Positions 45,651 through 57,353 of a stretch of 64,000 nt of DNA are shown here, piece by piece. The notes under the pieces were generated by a model that was not told the DNA's origin, ran no database searches, and saw nothing but the letters and a program-made list of their open reading frames with translations. A program made the position numbers and the translations under genes. Numbering within the stretch: position 1 is the stretch's first letter; every line of letters starts with the position of its first letter. This DNA comes from UBA2137 sp963740205 (GTDB lineage Bacteria > Pseudomonadota > Alphaproteobacteria > Micavibrionales > Micavibrionaceae), in contig CAVUDD010000002.1 of NCBI GenBank assembly GCA_963740205.1, forward strand, positions 372,001 to 436,000, in the 5' to 3' direction.

Positions 45651-48600
45651 TTATCCTGCCAGAGAGCACAATTCATTTAAAATGGACTTGGTTCCACTTA
45701 CGCGCTGTGCAAGTGATGTCCAGCCACGAGACAAGGAAACCTTTTGATCTGGGCGTAATTTCACCGTGCCATGTTTATTCTGAAGCCATGTAAGGAGCTT
45801 TTCAGGATGAGGTGGACGATTATTGTGGAAACTTATTATTGCACCTTTAGGACCCGCATCAATTTTATCAACGCCAGCCTGTCTACAAAGTTGTTTAATC
45901 TTCACAATATCAAGAAGGTTCTCGACCTCATCGGGCAGTTTTCCGAAACGGTCAATAAGCTCTGCTGCAAACACCTCGACCTCTTGCTCGGTTTCAAGTT
46001 CAGCAAGGCGACGATAAAGTGACATGCGCACTGTTAAATCCTCGACATATCTCTCAGGGATAAGGATGGATGTTCCCAGATTGATTTGCGGACTATAACT
46101 TTCACTCATCAAGTCCTCGACTTTATCAGCCCCGGATTTGACCATAGCAACGGCCTCTTCCAACATTTGCTGGTAAAGCTCAATTCCGACTTCCTTGACG
46201 TGTCCTGATTGCTCTTCACCGACAAGATTACCAGCACCGCGAATATCCATATCATGACTAGCCAGTTGGAAACCTGCCCCTAATGTATCGAGCATTTCCA
46301 AAACCTCGAGGCGTTTTTGAGATTGATCCGTCAATTTTTTATTCGGCTCGAATGTTAGATAAGCATATGCACGTACCTTGGAGCGTCCTATACGTCCACG
46401 AATTTGGTAGAGTTGCGACAAACCAAACATATCGGCACGATGCACAATCATGGTATTAGCGGTTGGAATATCAAGGCCAGACTCAATGATATTTGTTGCC
46501 AGCAAAACATCATATTGCTTATCAACAAAGGCATTCATTTTCGCCTCTAATTCATTGGCAGGCATTTGTCCATGTGCTGAAACGAGCCTGACTTCGGGAA
46601 CAAGCTCTCTTAACGCCTCTTCGACATCTGCAATGTCGGAAACACGTGGACAAACATAGAAACTCTGACCGCCACGATGATGTTCACGCAACAAGGCCTC
46701 ACGGATGACAACAGGGTCAGATGGCAAAACAAATGTACGGATGGATAATCTGTCTACTGGTGGGGTGGCAATTATGCTCATATCTTTCACACCCGTTAGT
46801 GCCATTTGAAGGGTACGCGGAATTGGTGTGGCACTTAAGGTCAGGATGTGAACGTTTTCCTTAAGCTCCTTAAGGCGTTCTTTTTGTTTCACACCAAAGC
46901 GTTGTTCTTCATCAACAATCATCAAACCTAGATTGGCAAATTTAGTTTCTTTACTAAGGAGCGCGTGTGTCCCAACGACAATATTTACGCGCCCATCGGT
47001 TAACCCCTCGCGCACCTGCTTGGCTTCTTTGGCTGACACAAGCCTAGATAGCTGTTCGATACGAAGGCCAGTATGTTTAAATCGCTCTACAAAATTCATA
47101 TAGTGCTGGCGCACAAGCAATGTTGTTGGCGCAATAACTGCAACCTGCACACCGTCCATTGCAGCCACATAGGCTGCGCGAAGTGCCACTTCTGTTTTAC
47201 CAAAACCAACATCTCCACATACAAGCCTGTCCATTGGACGCCCACTATCCAAGTCGGCAAGAACCTGTTCAATGGCGCGTTGCTGGTCGTCTGTTTCAGT
47301 ATAAGGAAATCCCATAACAAATTTTTGATAAACATCACTATCAACGGCAAGCTTCTCGCCTTTTTTCAATTCGCGCGCTGCTGCGATTTTCATGAGATGC
47401 TCTGCAATTCGCAGAAGATCTTTTTTAACCTTGGCTTTTCTTGCTTGCCACCCTGCCCCGCCTAGTTTATCCAGCGAAGCAACCGTGTCTTCGTTTCCAT
47501 AGCGTGACAGAACATCAATATTTTCAATAGGTACAAACAGTTTGTCGCCGCCAAGATAGACAAGCTTTACACAATCATGGAGCGTTCCCATAGCCTTGAG
47601 TGTTTCCAGCCCTTCAAAACGACCAAGGCCATGTTCAGTGTGAATAACAAGATCCCCTTGAGACAGAGATGTTGCCTCGGCTATAAAATTATCACTTTTA
47701 CGTTTCTTGGTTTTCAACTTGCGTGTTAAGCGGTCACCCAGAACGTCCTGCTCGCTCAAGATAACAAGGTCATCTGCAACGAAGCCATCTTCCAGAGCAA
47801 GTACGATTAAACCCGTATCACGGCTTCCCAGTTTTTTAACGTCATCATATGAATCGCAAATTTTAAGATTAGCAAAACCCTCATGCTCTAAAAGGCCTTT
47901 CATACGCTCGCGCGAACCTTCACTGTAGGCTGCAATTACAATCTTTCTTTTTTCATTACGTAACGTATCGATATATAATTTTACTTCGCGAAAGACATTG
48001 CCATCTGGCAACGCACGAACATCACCAAAGTTGCGTGTCTTGGTTGCAGTATTGTTCTCGTTTGTTTCTTGCGGAGATTTAAAAGGACTGAGTGAAAATC
48101 CATCTTCAATCACCTCATCAAAATAGAGGCGATTGGCAGGCATTGGTCTGTAAAGACTACCTGATAAGTTCTTATCTTTTTTAGAAGGCCTAAGTGCGGC
48201 TTGCTCGAGAGTCTTGCGCGTTTCAAAGAAATCCTGAATTTGCTCAATGCGCTCAGATTGTGATTGTAAGGATTGATTGTCCTGCGTGATAAAGGCATCA
48301 GAAATATAATCAAACAAGCTGTTCATTTCCTGATAGAACAGCGGTAACCAGTGATCCGCGCCATTATAAGAGCGTCCCTCACTGATTGCTGCGTATAGGG
48401 CATCATCCTCACGTATTGTTCCAAAAAGCTGGCGATAATTTTGCCTGAAGAGTGAAATACTTTCTTCATTCAGGAAAAATTCAGCGGCAGGTGTCAAAGA
48501 AAACGAGGTTAGCGTATTCTTCGCTTCGCTGGCTCAGCGCGTCAAAGGTACGAATAGTTTCAATTTCATCGCCAAATAAATCGAGCCTTATAGGTGCTAT

Positions 48601-49159
48601 CAGAGTCCGCAGGAAAAACATCAATGATACCGCCACGAACTGCAAACTCACCAGGTTCACGCACCGTATCACTTCTCTGGTAACCATTGGCGGTAAGGTA
48701 ATTAAAAAGATCAGCTTCCTTTAAACGCCCCCCCTTTTCAAATGAAAAGGCTGCATTTTCCAACGCCTGTTTAGGCATAACCTTCTGAAGGACTGCATTT
48801 ACAGTTGTCAACAATATGCGAGGTTTACGTGTTTTACCCTTTGTCCAAGACATGAGTTTGCAAAGCGTTGCAACGCGCTGCGAAACAATATCAGCACTTG
48901 GCGATACACGATCATAGGGTAAACAGTCCCAAGCCGGAAAAACTGCAATCTCTACATCATTTCCAAAATAGGAAATACATTCCTCGAGAAAATTTGTACG
49001 CCTATCATCCAGTGCAACATGAACAAGAACGCGGTCATCACGCATCAATTCACGCGCCTTCTCAATCAGAATACGTGCATCATGCCCCTCTGGTGCACCA
49101 AAGATGGTTTTCTCCGTCACACTTTCAACGGCGTGTATCTCTGAAATAGCTTTGCTCAT
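45651..49159 (-). CDS. mfd: Transcription-repair coupling factor Mfd (two frame changes)
   Basis: Displaces RNA polymerase stalled at lesions and recruits UvrA. Segments: N-terminal UvrB-like part (MSKAISEIHAVESV to GGIIDVFPADSD), middle (APIRLDLFGDEIETIRTFD to EEYANLVF), and the large remainder with RNA polymerase-interacting domain (QGDLVIHTEHGLGRFEGL), helicase motifs GDVGFGKTEVALRA, DEEQRFGV, TATPIPRTLQ, and the C-terminal TRCF domain. One-base surpluses near 48598 and 48498 heal it to about 1,168 aa, the usual Mfd length, and the span is 2 modulo 3. Three bases downstream of sdhE, so probably one operon. Confidence 0.93.
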
Positions 49160-49162
49160 AAG

Positions 49163-49444
49163 TCAGGCTTTATAATGGAAAGCAAGAAAAAGTGCCATAA
49201 CTTCGTTGCGATGTTCTTGCGGTAATTTTTCAGGGTTGGAATACCACTCGTAAAGATCAGGATCATTTAAATCGAGCAATGCTTCGTATTTCCCTAATTC
49301 GGGCTCGCTCATGTTGGGAATATGGATTTCTGCAAATTTACCCAAAAGCATATCCATCTCTTTCGTGCCACGATGCCACGAGCGATAAATCAATCGCTTG
49401 CGTTTCGTGTTGAGTGACTTGACTTTTTCAGGGCTTTCTTGCAT
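49163..49444 (-). CDS. sdhE: FAD assembly factor SdhE
   Basis: Small helical protein helping flavinylation of succinate dehydrogenase subunit A. The family signature RGxxE is present as SWHRGTKEMDMLLG, followed by LNDPDLYEWYSNP. 93 aa, typical. It precedes mfd by 3 bases and is divergent from recG across 46 bases, an order widely kept in Alphaproteobacteria. Confidence 0.92.
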   Translation of the reverse strand: MQESPEKVKSLNTKRKRLIYRSWHRGTKEMDMLLGKFAEIHIPNMSEPELGKYEALLDLNDPDLYEWYSNPEKLPQEHRNEVMALFLAFHYKA

Positions 49445-49490
49445 AGTCGTCTTCTTAGCATATCAGTCACAGTTTTGTCCCGCGAAAGTC

Positions 49491-51576
49491 ATGCGTCCAT
49501 TTATTTTAGACCCACTATTCAGAAGTCTCTCGGTTCTTCCCGGTGTTGGGCCAAGAACTGTTGGCCATTTAGAACGACTCGTTGGTGGGCCTGCTGTTGC
49601 AAATTTACTATGGCACGTCCCAATTGATTTGGTTGACCGTTCCTATGCCCCCAATATTAAGGATGCTGAAAGCGGACGCATTGCCACCATTAAGGTTGAT
49701 GTCGTGGCACACATGCCTAATGCACGCAGAAACCTGCCTTATAAGGTGAAGGTAAAAGATGACACAGGCACAATGACACTTGTCTTTTTTCATCCGCGCA
49801 AAGACTGGCTGGAAAAACAGCTCCCTATAGGTGGCAAGGTTTCTATTAGTGGAAAGACCGAGGGTTATGAAGGAAAGACTTCAAATGGTTCATCCCGATC
49901 ATATTTCACCCTCTGGAAAATCAAACGAGATACTTCCTGCTGAACCCGTCTACCCGCTAACCCACGGTGTATCAAACAAGGTTCTAATAAAAGCACTTGA
50001 TACAGCTCTCGACTTTTGTCCTGATCTTGCAGAATGGAATGACCCTGCATTGCTCAAGCGTCATAAATGGCCCAAATGGCAAGACGCGGTGAGAAAACTT
50101 CATAAACCCGAGAAGTCCATAGACTTCGAGAAAGACACACCCGAGCGTGAACGCCTTGCCTATGATGAATTTTTAGCAAACCAACTCACGCTTACTCTTG
50201 CACGCAACAAGCAAAAGAAACGCGGTGGTCGTGCTTTTGAAGTTAAAGGTGAATACAGAACACAGCTTAACAACACCCTGCCATTTGAGCTTACAAATTC
50301 GCAAAAACAAGTCATGACCGAAATAGATGCGGACATGAACGCACCCTTAAAGATGATGCGTCTTGTTCAAGGAGACGTAGGGAGCGGTAAAACCGTTGTC
50401 GCAGCCCTTGCCATGATGAGTGCGGTCGATAGTGGTACACAAGCAGCCTTTATGGCACCCACAGAAATTCTGGCACGGCAACACATGGAAACGCTAGAGC
50501 CTCTTCTCGAACCTTTAGGGTTACAGCCAATTTTGCTGACTGGGAGGTTAAAGACGAAAGAAAAACAGGCTGTCTACGATAAGATTTCATCGGGACAAAC
50601 ACGCGTTGTAATTGGTACACACGCCTTGTTTCAGGACAAGGTTGAGTTTGCCAATCTTGGTCTGGCTGTCATTGATGAACAGCATCGGTTCGGTGTCCAC
50701 CAGCGCATTCAACTTTCAAGCAAAAGTAAAGGTACAGATGTTCTGGTAATGACCGCCACACCTATTCCGCGCACACTCGCGCTTACTGCCTATGGGGATA
50801 TGGATGTCTCTCGCATCACCGAAAAGCCTCCTGGACGCAAACCTGTTGACACGCGTCTTATCTCGACTGAAAAAATTGAAGATATGATAACCGCGCTTAA
50901 ACGGCAAATTGCCACTGGTGCTCGCGTTTACTGGGTATGTCCATTGGTTGAGGATTTCGAGGTACTTGACCTCACATCTGCAGAAGAGCGCTTTCAGGTT
51001 CTCGAAAGTTTCTTTGGCAACCGCGTTGGACTTGTGCATGGTCGCATGAAGGGGGAGGAAAAAGACGCTGTCATGTCCAATTTTGCCAAGGGCAATATTG
51101 ATATTCTAGTTGCAACAACTGTTATCGAGGTTGGCGTGAATGTTCCCGAGGCAACCATCATGGTTATTGAAGAAGCTCACAGATTTGGACTATCGCAACT
51201 TCACCAATTACGTGGCCGCGTGGGGCGTGGAGCGGACAAATCCTATTGTTTTCTTCTTTATAAAACACCTTTGACAGGCTCAGCCAAAGAGAGGCTTTCT
51301 ATTATGCGTGACACGGAAGATGGTTTTCTGATTGCCGAGAAGGACATGGAGTTGCGCGGAAGTGGTGATGTCTTAGGCACCAAACAGAGCGGATTACCAG
51401 ACTTTCATATAGCCTCGCTTGAGGCGCATGGACATCTTATTCCGATTGCGCGCGACGATGCCAGATTGATAATTGATAGAGATCCTGATTTACAAAGTGA
51501 GCGTGGGCAGAATTTAAGAACTTTGCTCTATCTGTTCCAAAGCGATAAGGCGATAGGGTATTTAAAATCAGGTTAG
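49491..51576 (+). CDS. recG: ATP-dependent DNA helicase RecG (one frame change)
   Basis: Branch migration and fork reversal helicase. Wedge/OB domain in the first part (PGVGPRTVGHLERL, then VDRSYAPNI), helicase core in the second: GDVGSGKTVVAALAMM, IDEQHRFGVHQR, TATPIPRTLAL, and motif VI QLRGRVGRG. The frames join at GKTEGYEGK/LQMVHPDHI; one surplus A near 49878 explains it, giving about 694 aa with span 1 modulo 3. The ATG at 49491 starts MRPFILDPLF as in relatives; the upstream in-frame extension to 49398 overlaps sdhE. Confidence 0.93.
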
Positions 51577-52364
51577 GATTTTTTATTAGCCTTCGATACC
51601 GGTTTCTTAGATGGAGATTTCTTCGAAGTTGGCTTCTCTAAGGCGGGCTTATTTTCTTCTAGAGTTTTTTTACGAGCCGCAACTTTTTTATTATAGTCAG
51701 GCGTTATAATACCTGCAGACACAATCATTTTAATGCCCTCTTCAACCGTCATATCAAGAATTTTAATATCTTTTCTTGGTACAAACAGCAGGAATCCAGA
51801 GGTTGGATTAGGCGTTGTCGGCAAAAACACATTCACTGTATCCTCATCTGTTAACTCCTCGACCTCACCAGCCGTAGCTCCCGTTAAGAATGCTAGACAG
51901 TAGATACCCTTACGCGGATATTCCAACATCACAACATCACGGAACGCGCGGTTTTTTGTAGTCATTACGGTTTCAGTGATTTGTTTAAGTGCTGAGTAAA
52001 TTGTACGAACAATCGGCATTTTTGCGAGAACATATTCGGACATTCTAAGCAGGAGTTGACCCATATAATTACGTGTAAGCCACCCAACACCTGTAAAGAA
52101 AAAGACTGCAACAATAAGCCCAAAGCCAGGCACCGCATAACTTGGATCGTAAGGGTCGTTAAAAGAAAGTATGTTACGAACACGACTATCAATAAGATTT
52201 AAAAACCATAAAGTCACAAACAGCGTAATGGCGATTGGTGCGGTCACCAACATACCCGCTATAAAATAATTCCGAAGCCTAACAAATATGCTGGATTTTT
52301 CTCTTTGAACTTCTTCAGGCGAAGTAAATAGGTTCTTTAATGGGTTTTCATCATTCATGGACAA
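51573..52364 (-). CDS. DUF502 family membrane protein
   Basis: Inner-membrane protein with two hydrophobic segments (about residues 33-55 and 77-97) followed by the DUF502 soluble region (KMPIVRTIYSALKQITET, then VFLPTTPNPTSGFLLFV). The last 35 residues are a Lys/Ser/Pro-rich tail (EKPTSKKSPSKKPVSKANK). Function unknown; relatives are linked to envelope or lipid homeostasis only by context. Its stop overlaps that of recG by 4 bases, tail to tail, a common neighbour pair in this class. Confidence 0.88.
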   Translation of the reverse strand: MSMNDENPLKNLFTSPEEVQREKSSIFVRLRNYFIAGMLVTAPIAITLFVTLWFLNLIDSRVRNILSFNDPYDPSYAVPGFGLIVAVFFFTGVGWLTRNYMGQLLLRMSEYVLAKMPIVRTIYSALKQITETVMTTKNRAFRDVVMLEYPRKGIYCLAFLTGATAGEVEELTDEDTVNVFLPTTPNPTSGFLLFVPRKDIKILDMTVEEGIKMIVSAGIITPDYNKKVAARKKTLEENKPALEKPTSKKSPSKKPVSKANKKS

Positions 52365-52437
52365 TATCTATAATCTATCTTCGGAAAACTGCAATCCTTC
52401 TCTTTCCTTCAAGCAAATATAACACTATCTTTACCCC

Positions 52438-54280
52438 ATGCCAGACCCACTCATTCAAATTGCCGTTGTCACTCTCTTTGCCATTGCAGGACAGTGGTTC
52501 GGATGGAAACTCAAAACACCATCCATTGTTTTCCTTCTTGCCGCTGGGTTTATTGCCGGTCCTGTATTAGGACTTGTTCAACCACAGTCATTGTTCGGAG
52601 AACTCTTACAACCAGTGATATCGGTTGCCGTTGCCATCATATTATTCGAGGGAAGCCTTAATTTGAATTTCAAAGAGCTTCGGCACGCGCGCGCAGCCAT
52701 AAGGCACTTCGTTATAATAGGAGCCCCAGTTGGATGGGTTTTAACTGCTAGTGCTGCACACTATATTGGTGGCTTGTCTTGGCCAGTTGCTACGACCTTT
52801 GGTGCACTTCTGATTGTCACAGGACCGACCGTTGTTATGCCTCTCCTCAAAAATGCACGCCTTGATGAACGCACTGGCTCTATTCTTAAATGGGAAGGTA
52901 TCGTCAATGACCCTATTGGCGCCGTTTTAGCGGTTTTAGCATACGAGTATTTCCACCTTACTCAAGTCGGAGATATGGGTAATTCCATGTTCGCTACGCA
53001 CATAGTTTCGGCTTTGGTGATGGTAGTTATAGGCAGTATCGCAACCGGAATAATTCTAAGTAAAGTTTTAAATAAAGGATGGGTTCCCGAATACTTAAAG
53101 CCCGCTTTTATTCTGTCTTCCGTCATACTTCTTTTTGTGGGATGCAATTTCATATTGCATGAATCTGGCTTGATCGGAGTTACAATTCTGGGTATTGCCC
53201 TAGCAAATCTCCATGTAACAAGTATTGAAGAAATTAAACGCTTTAAGGAGACTATGACTATTATGCTGGTCTCAGGTCTCTTTGTTGTGTTAACAGCGCA
53301 ACTGGATCCCGCAATACTTCTTTCCATTGATTGGAGAGGTATATTATTCATTCTTTCTCTTCTTTTCATCATTAGACCTCTTATAGTTTTTTGTGCCAGT
53401 TTTGGCACAGAGATGACATGGAAAGAAATTGTCTTTACTGGCTGGATTGCTCCGCGAGGAATTGTTTGTGCCGCTGTTGCCGGAATAATGGGACCCTTAC
53501 TGATTGCTGATGGCTATGCGGATGGTGACCAAATCTTGGCCCTTGCCTTTGCCATTGTTATGATTACCGTCTTTCTTACATAGCTTCACGGCACGACCGT
53601 TAGGTAGATTTTTAGGATTAGCCTATGAAAGTGTCGACGGTTTAATGATAGTCAACAGCGCCGACTGGACAGTTCAGTTTGCCGAGACGCTCAAAAAACG
53701 TGACATTGCCGTGATGATTGCTGACCGAAACTATCATTCGCTAAAAATAGCGCGCCTTGCAGATATCCCTGTTTATTACGGAGAGGTACTTTCGGAAGAA
53801 ACTGAATTTAATCTTGAACTGACACGTTACAACAAGCTACTGGCTGCTACCGATAACAAAGATTACAACACGCTTCTTTGCTCACATTTTGCCCATAGCT
53901 TTGGACGGGAAAGGGTTTTCCAATTGGGAGAACAAGGTGAAGACGAGCATGAACGCAGACAAATTACAGAAACAATCCGTGGGCGTATTTTTGCCTCTGA
54001 GGATTTAACTTACTGGAATATCTCACGCCTTTATCGTCAAGGTTGGCGCTTTAGAACCACTCGCGTCGATAAAAATTTTAATATGGGAGATATTTTGAAA
54101 GAACAAGAAAACGGGGGCTCTATAATCATTGGCGTAATCCGAGGAAACGGCAAGTTGCAGTTCCAACCTCCTGAGGAAAAATCGCTCAAAGATGATGACA
54201 TTGTTATACTATTTGAAAAAGACGCACAAAAGTCACCAGAAAGACTTGCTGGCAGCCAACCGGCTTCTTTACCAACGTAA
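52438..54280 (+). CDS. Cation:proton antiporter with TrkA-like regulatory region (one frame change)
   Basis: CPA1-type exchanger, about 12 helices, from MPDPLIQIAVVTLFAIAGQW to ITVFL, including IILFEGSLNLNFKEL and a likely transport site with Asp in VNDPIGAVLAVLA. A soluble nucleotide-binding-like domain follows (IVNSADWTVQFAETL, then YYGEVLSEETEF) with a C-terminal TrkA-C-like block (SLKDDDIVILFEK). The two halves are in different frames; dropping one A near 53578 joins VFL to SFTARPLGRFLGLAYE without loss and leaves about 613 aa, span 1 modulo 3. Single-polypeptide antiporters with this layout are known. A second antiporter follows after 23 bases. Confidence 0.87.
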
Positions 54281-54303
54281 GTATAAGATTTATTTTAGCC
54301 AGA

Positions 54304-55530
54304 ATGACCGATACCACCTCATTTTTCGAATTTTCAAATTACCACATAGTTTTGACTGGATGTGGCGTTCTGATTGTCTTGGCCTATTGGATACCTCAAT
54401 TCATATCAAAAAGAACGCCCGCTGCGTCTGGTTTACTAATATTGGGCGGATTACTGAGTTTCTTACTTTTGCCAGACTGGGCAAGAACCCTAAGCCCAAC
54501 AAACCAACCAGATACTTGGAGATTAATCTCGGAAATAGCTGTCATCATTGCCTTGTTTGGTACAGGGATAAGGATTGATAATATTACTGGTATTAAAAGA
54601 TGGTCTCCAACAATCAGGCTATTAGCTATCACAATGCCTCTATGTATTTTAACCATCACCCTTTTGGGGGTATTTGCCGGATTTGGTCTCGGTGTTGCAA
54701 TTTTACTAGCAGCTGTTCTTGCGCCAACTGATCCAGTATTGGCCGCTGATGTCCAACTTGAACCACCTCAAGAGGGTAAAGAGTGTGCTGTAAAGTATAC
54801 TCTTACGACTGAGGCTGGCCTCAACGATGGACTAGCTTTTCCGTTTGTCTATTTGGGAATATTACTGGTTGCGAACCAATTTGATGTCGGTGAATGGATA
54901 GGCATTTACATTGTCTATAAAATTATTGTCGGCATAATCATTGGTTGTTTTGCGGGATGGTTGCTGGGCAAAATACTGTTTGTTATTCCAAAAAGTAATT
55001 TACTCGCAAACAGCGGCTCAGGTCTTATTGCGCTTGCTGGCGTTCTCTTCACATACGGAGCTTGTGAACTTGCTGAGGGCTATGGCTTTATTGCCGTATT
55101 TCTTATGGGTCTTGTTTTAAGGCGCGAAGAGAAAAACCACAAATATCACAAAGAACTCCACACATTTTCTGACTCTATAGAACAAGCAATAACTGCTCTT
55201 ATGCTTATATTTATTGGATATGTTTTACCTGTTTTGTGGGAGACAATTGACTGGAAATTAATGGGTATAGGTATAGCGCTTTTGATTATAAGACCTTTGG
55301 CTGGCATGATCTCGCTATCAAATAGCGAACTTAATTTTAAGCATAGAGCACTCATATCCTTTTATGGCATACGAGGCATTGGATCTGTCTTTTACCTCGC
55401 CTACGCGGCTGAACAGGTTGATTTGATCGATGCAGATATTTTATGGTCAACAACGGCAACCGTTATATTGATATCAACAGTCATACACGGCTTTACAGCG
55501 AATATATTTGTAAAAGGTTCACGAGTTTAA
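54304..55530 (+). CDS. Cation:proton antiporter (CPA1 family)
   Basis: 408 residues with about 12 predicted helices. The CPA1 core motifs are ALFGTGIRIDNI, LAPTDPVLAADVQ and TTEAGLNDGLAFPFVYLG, where the paired acidic residues of the ion site are expected (AGLNDG). C-terminal FYGIRGIGSVFYLAYA is the usual last-helix motif. It follows the other antiporter in the same direction and probably in one transcript. Sodium or potassium specificity cannot be told. Confidence 0.9.
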   Translation: MTDTTSFFEFSNYHIVLTGCGVLIVLAYWIPQFISKRTPAASGLLILGGLLSFLLLPDWARTLSPTNQPDTWRLISEIAVIIALFGTGIRIDNITGIKRWSPTIRLLAITMPLCILTITLLGVFAGFGLGVAILLAAVLAPTDPVLAADVQLEPPQEGKECAVKYTLTTEAGLNDGLAFPFVYLGILLVANQFDVGEWIGIYIVYKIIVGIIIGCFAGWLLGKILFVIPKSNLLANSGSGLIALAGVLFTYGACELAEGYGFIAVFLMGLVLRREEKNHKYHKELHTFSDSIEQAITALMLIFIGYVLPVLWETIDWKLMGIGIALLIIRPLAGMISLSNSELNFKHRALISFYGIRGIGSVFYLAYAAEQVDLIDADILWSTTATVILISTVIHGFTANIFVKGSRV

Positions 55531-55581
55531 CGCCAGATAGTGACGTCTGCCCGACGGTTTAAAATGGGTGCACTTAAATCT

Positions 55582-56094
55582 TTATGCTGCTATTTTTGAA
55601 AAATCGAGGTCTTTACGCACATAATGACAAGAGTAACCATTAGGATTCTTCACGAGATATTTCTGATGGAAGGCTTCTGCTTCGTAAAATGTATCAGCGT
55701 CCTCAAGCTTTGTTGAAAGAGGCGCAGGAAAAATCTGTGCATTTTCTATTTGTGCCATTAATTTACGAGCTGTTTCCTCTTGCTCTTTGGTCTGGGCAAA
55801 AATCGCCGAGCGATACTGGCTTCCAACATCATTACCTTGTTTATTTACAGTGGTCGGGTCATGGATTTGGAAAAAGAAGATAAGCAAGTCAGCAAAGGAT
55901 GTCTTATCAGGATCATAGGTAATCTCAACGGCCTCGGCATGTCCCGTATCACCACGACAAATGTCATCATAGGTTGGATTATCCAGTGTCCCGCCCATGT
56001 AACCTACGCGCGTATCAACCACGCCAGGAAACTCGCGGAATAAATCATCAGTGCCCCAAAAGCACCCACCAGCCAATATTGCCTTTTCAGTCAT
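55582..56094 (-). CDS. msrA: Peptide-methionine (S)-S-oxide reductase, cytosolic
   Basis: Second MsrA of the window, without a signal peptide. From MTEKAILAGGCFWGTDD, with the catalytic Cys in GGCFWG, then VGYMGG, TGHAEAVEITYDP, GSQYRSAIF and AEAFHQKYL. The ATG at 56094 gives 170 aa; a longer frame to 56184 has no support. Converges on the antiporter gene. It complements the exported enzyme at 13549-14130. Confidence 0.93.
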   Translation of the reverse strand: MTEKAILAGGCFWGTDDLFREFPGVVDTRVGYMGGTLDNPTYDDICRGDTGHAEAVEITYDPDKTSFADLLIFFFQIHDPTTVNKQGNDVGSQYRSAIFAQTKEQEETARKLMAQIENAQIFPAPLSTKLEDADTFYEAEAFHQKYLVKNPNGYSCHYVRKDLDFSKIAA

Positions 56095-56238
56095 ACGTTT
56101 AAGATAAAGCACATAGCAGAAAAATAAAGGGAGAAGTTTAAATAATTTGAAATTATACTCTTCTTGAGACGACCCGCGGTACAAATAGCCTTACTCATGT
56201 AAAATATTTATTTTTTATACTTTTTAATAATTTAGCAT

Positions 56239-56544
56239 ATGGACCGACTGTTAAGATGCAAATTAAAAATTACAATCGAGTTATTAAGTGGTTGGCTTAT
56301 CGTTAAGTTGCATGTACAACACCAAAAACAATGTTGCAAATATGACTTCCCTGAAACAGGGCAAATTGCAAGCTGTGGTGCGGAAGCACCACAGGATCTC
56401 TTGCTTGGCGGTGTATTGCAATATCGTGGACGTTTAGACGATGCCGCACGAGGTGATGCTTCAAAACGTACACCAGAACTCCTCAACGCTATGCAACAAC
56501 AAAAGTCTAATGACCAAACACAGCTGAGATGCTATAATGGCTGA
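56239..56544 (+). other. Doubtful reading frame in a mostly empty stretch
   Basis: 56185-56649 contains no convincing gene. One frame here gives 101 residues, of which the second half (ASCGAEAPQDLLLGG, then YRGRLDDAARGDASKRT) looks somewhat protein-like, but there is no ribosome site and the first half does not. Given the many frame errors nearby it could be a piece of a real small gene, or decayed DNA. Confidence 0.2.
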
Positions 56545-56649
56545 AGCGCTTTGTAAGTTCAGTTTTCGGAACAGGAGGTCCGGAGGGATTCAACCTGGAG
56601 ATCACTCGAAAGCCTCGAATGTTTATAATAAAATCACTCATCCAAACAA

Positions 56650-56673
56650 AAAGCCCCATAATGGGGCTTTATT
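56650..56673 (-). terminator. Terminator of tRNA-Lys
   Basis: Stem AAAGCCCC/GGGGCTTT with an ATAAT loop; A-rich flank on the left reads as a T tract on the minus strand, just past the tRNA 3' end. Confidence 0.7.
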
Positions 56674-56681
56674 TGAATAAA

Positions 56682-56757
56682 TGGTGACCGCGCAGGGATT
56701 CGAACCCTGGACCTACTGATTAAAAGTCAGTTGCTCTACCAACTGAGCTACGCGGTC
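56682..56757 (-). tRNA. tRNA-Lys (anticodon TTT)
   Basis: Minus-strand cloverleaf: acceptor GACCGCG/CGCGGTC, D arm AGCTCAGTTGGTAGAGC, anticodon stem ACTGA/TCAGT with loop CTTTTAA, T arm CAGGGTTCGAATCCCTG, encoded CCA. 76 bases. Confidence 0.95.
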
Positions 56758-56833
56758 ATTTTTCAAGCACTACTAAGCAGTACTTTAGAACGCAACAGTC
56801 ATATGGAGTTTGACCGTAAACGTCAAGTGTTGA

Positions 56834-57340
56834 TTAGGCTGAAGGTTTATTTTTTTTCTTAAGAGCCTCAAGCACATTTGGTGTCACAAATTTTGAAACA
56901 TCCCCGCCCAGCGCATAAATCTCTTTGATGAAAGACGATGATACAAATTGCCACTTGTCGGATGCCATAAGAAATATGGTCTCTATGTCAGGCTCCATCT
57001 GGGCGTTCATGCCCGTCATTTGGAATTCATATTCAAAGTCGGACGTTGCACGTAGACCACGAAAGATAAATTGTGCCTTTTTGTTTTTCGTGTAATGGAT
57101 AAGAAGCTCGTCAAATGACTCCACCTCAATGTCGCAATGTTTAACATGCATGTTCTCTATATCGGCCTGCACCATCTCTATGCGCTCCTCTGGCGTAAAT
57201 AGAGGTGATTTACGCGTATTGGGGGCAATCCCAATAATCAACTTATCCACCAGCTTGGAGGCGCGTTGAATGATGTGCAAATGTCCCTTAGTAATCGGGT
57301 CAAATGTTCCAGGATAGATACCAATGCGCGGAGTGCTCAT
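56834..57340 (-). CDS. coaD: Pantetheine-phosphate adenylyltransferase
   Basis: Penultimate step of coenzyme A synthesis. The nucleotidyltransferase motif is GIYPGTFDPITKGHLHII at the N-terminus, with FRGLRATSDFEYEFQM and the ISSSFIKE-like SSSFIKEIYALGGDVS near the end. The ATG at 57340 gives 168 aa; the longer frame to 57487 runs back through the neighbour. Downstream of the small membrane protein and gyrA on the same strand, as often seen in Alphaproteobacteria (gyrA-coaD). Confidence 0.95.
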   Translation of the reverse strand: MSTPRIGIYPGTFDPITKGHLHIIQRASKLVDKLIIGIAPNTRKSPLFTPEERIEMVQADIENMHVKHCDIEVESFDELLIHYTKNKKAQFIFRGLRATSDFEYEFQMTGMNAQMEPDIETIFLMASDKWQFVSSSFIKEIYALGGDVSKFVTPNVLEALKKKNKPSA

Positions 57341-57353
57341 ACGATGAGGCCTA

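Noticed and set aside
56565..56640. Decayed tRNA, from GGAGGGATTCAACCTGG that resembles a T arm
   Set aside because: The T-stem does not pair and no acceptor or anticodon arm could be found around it.
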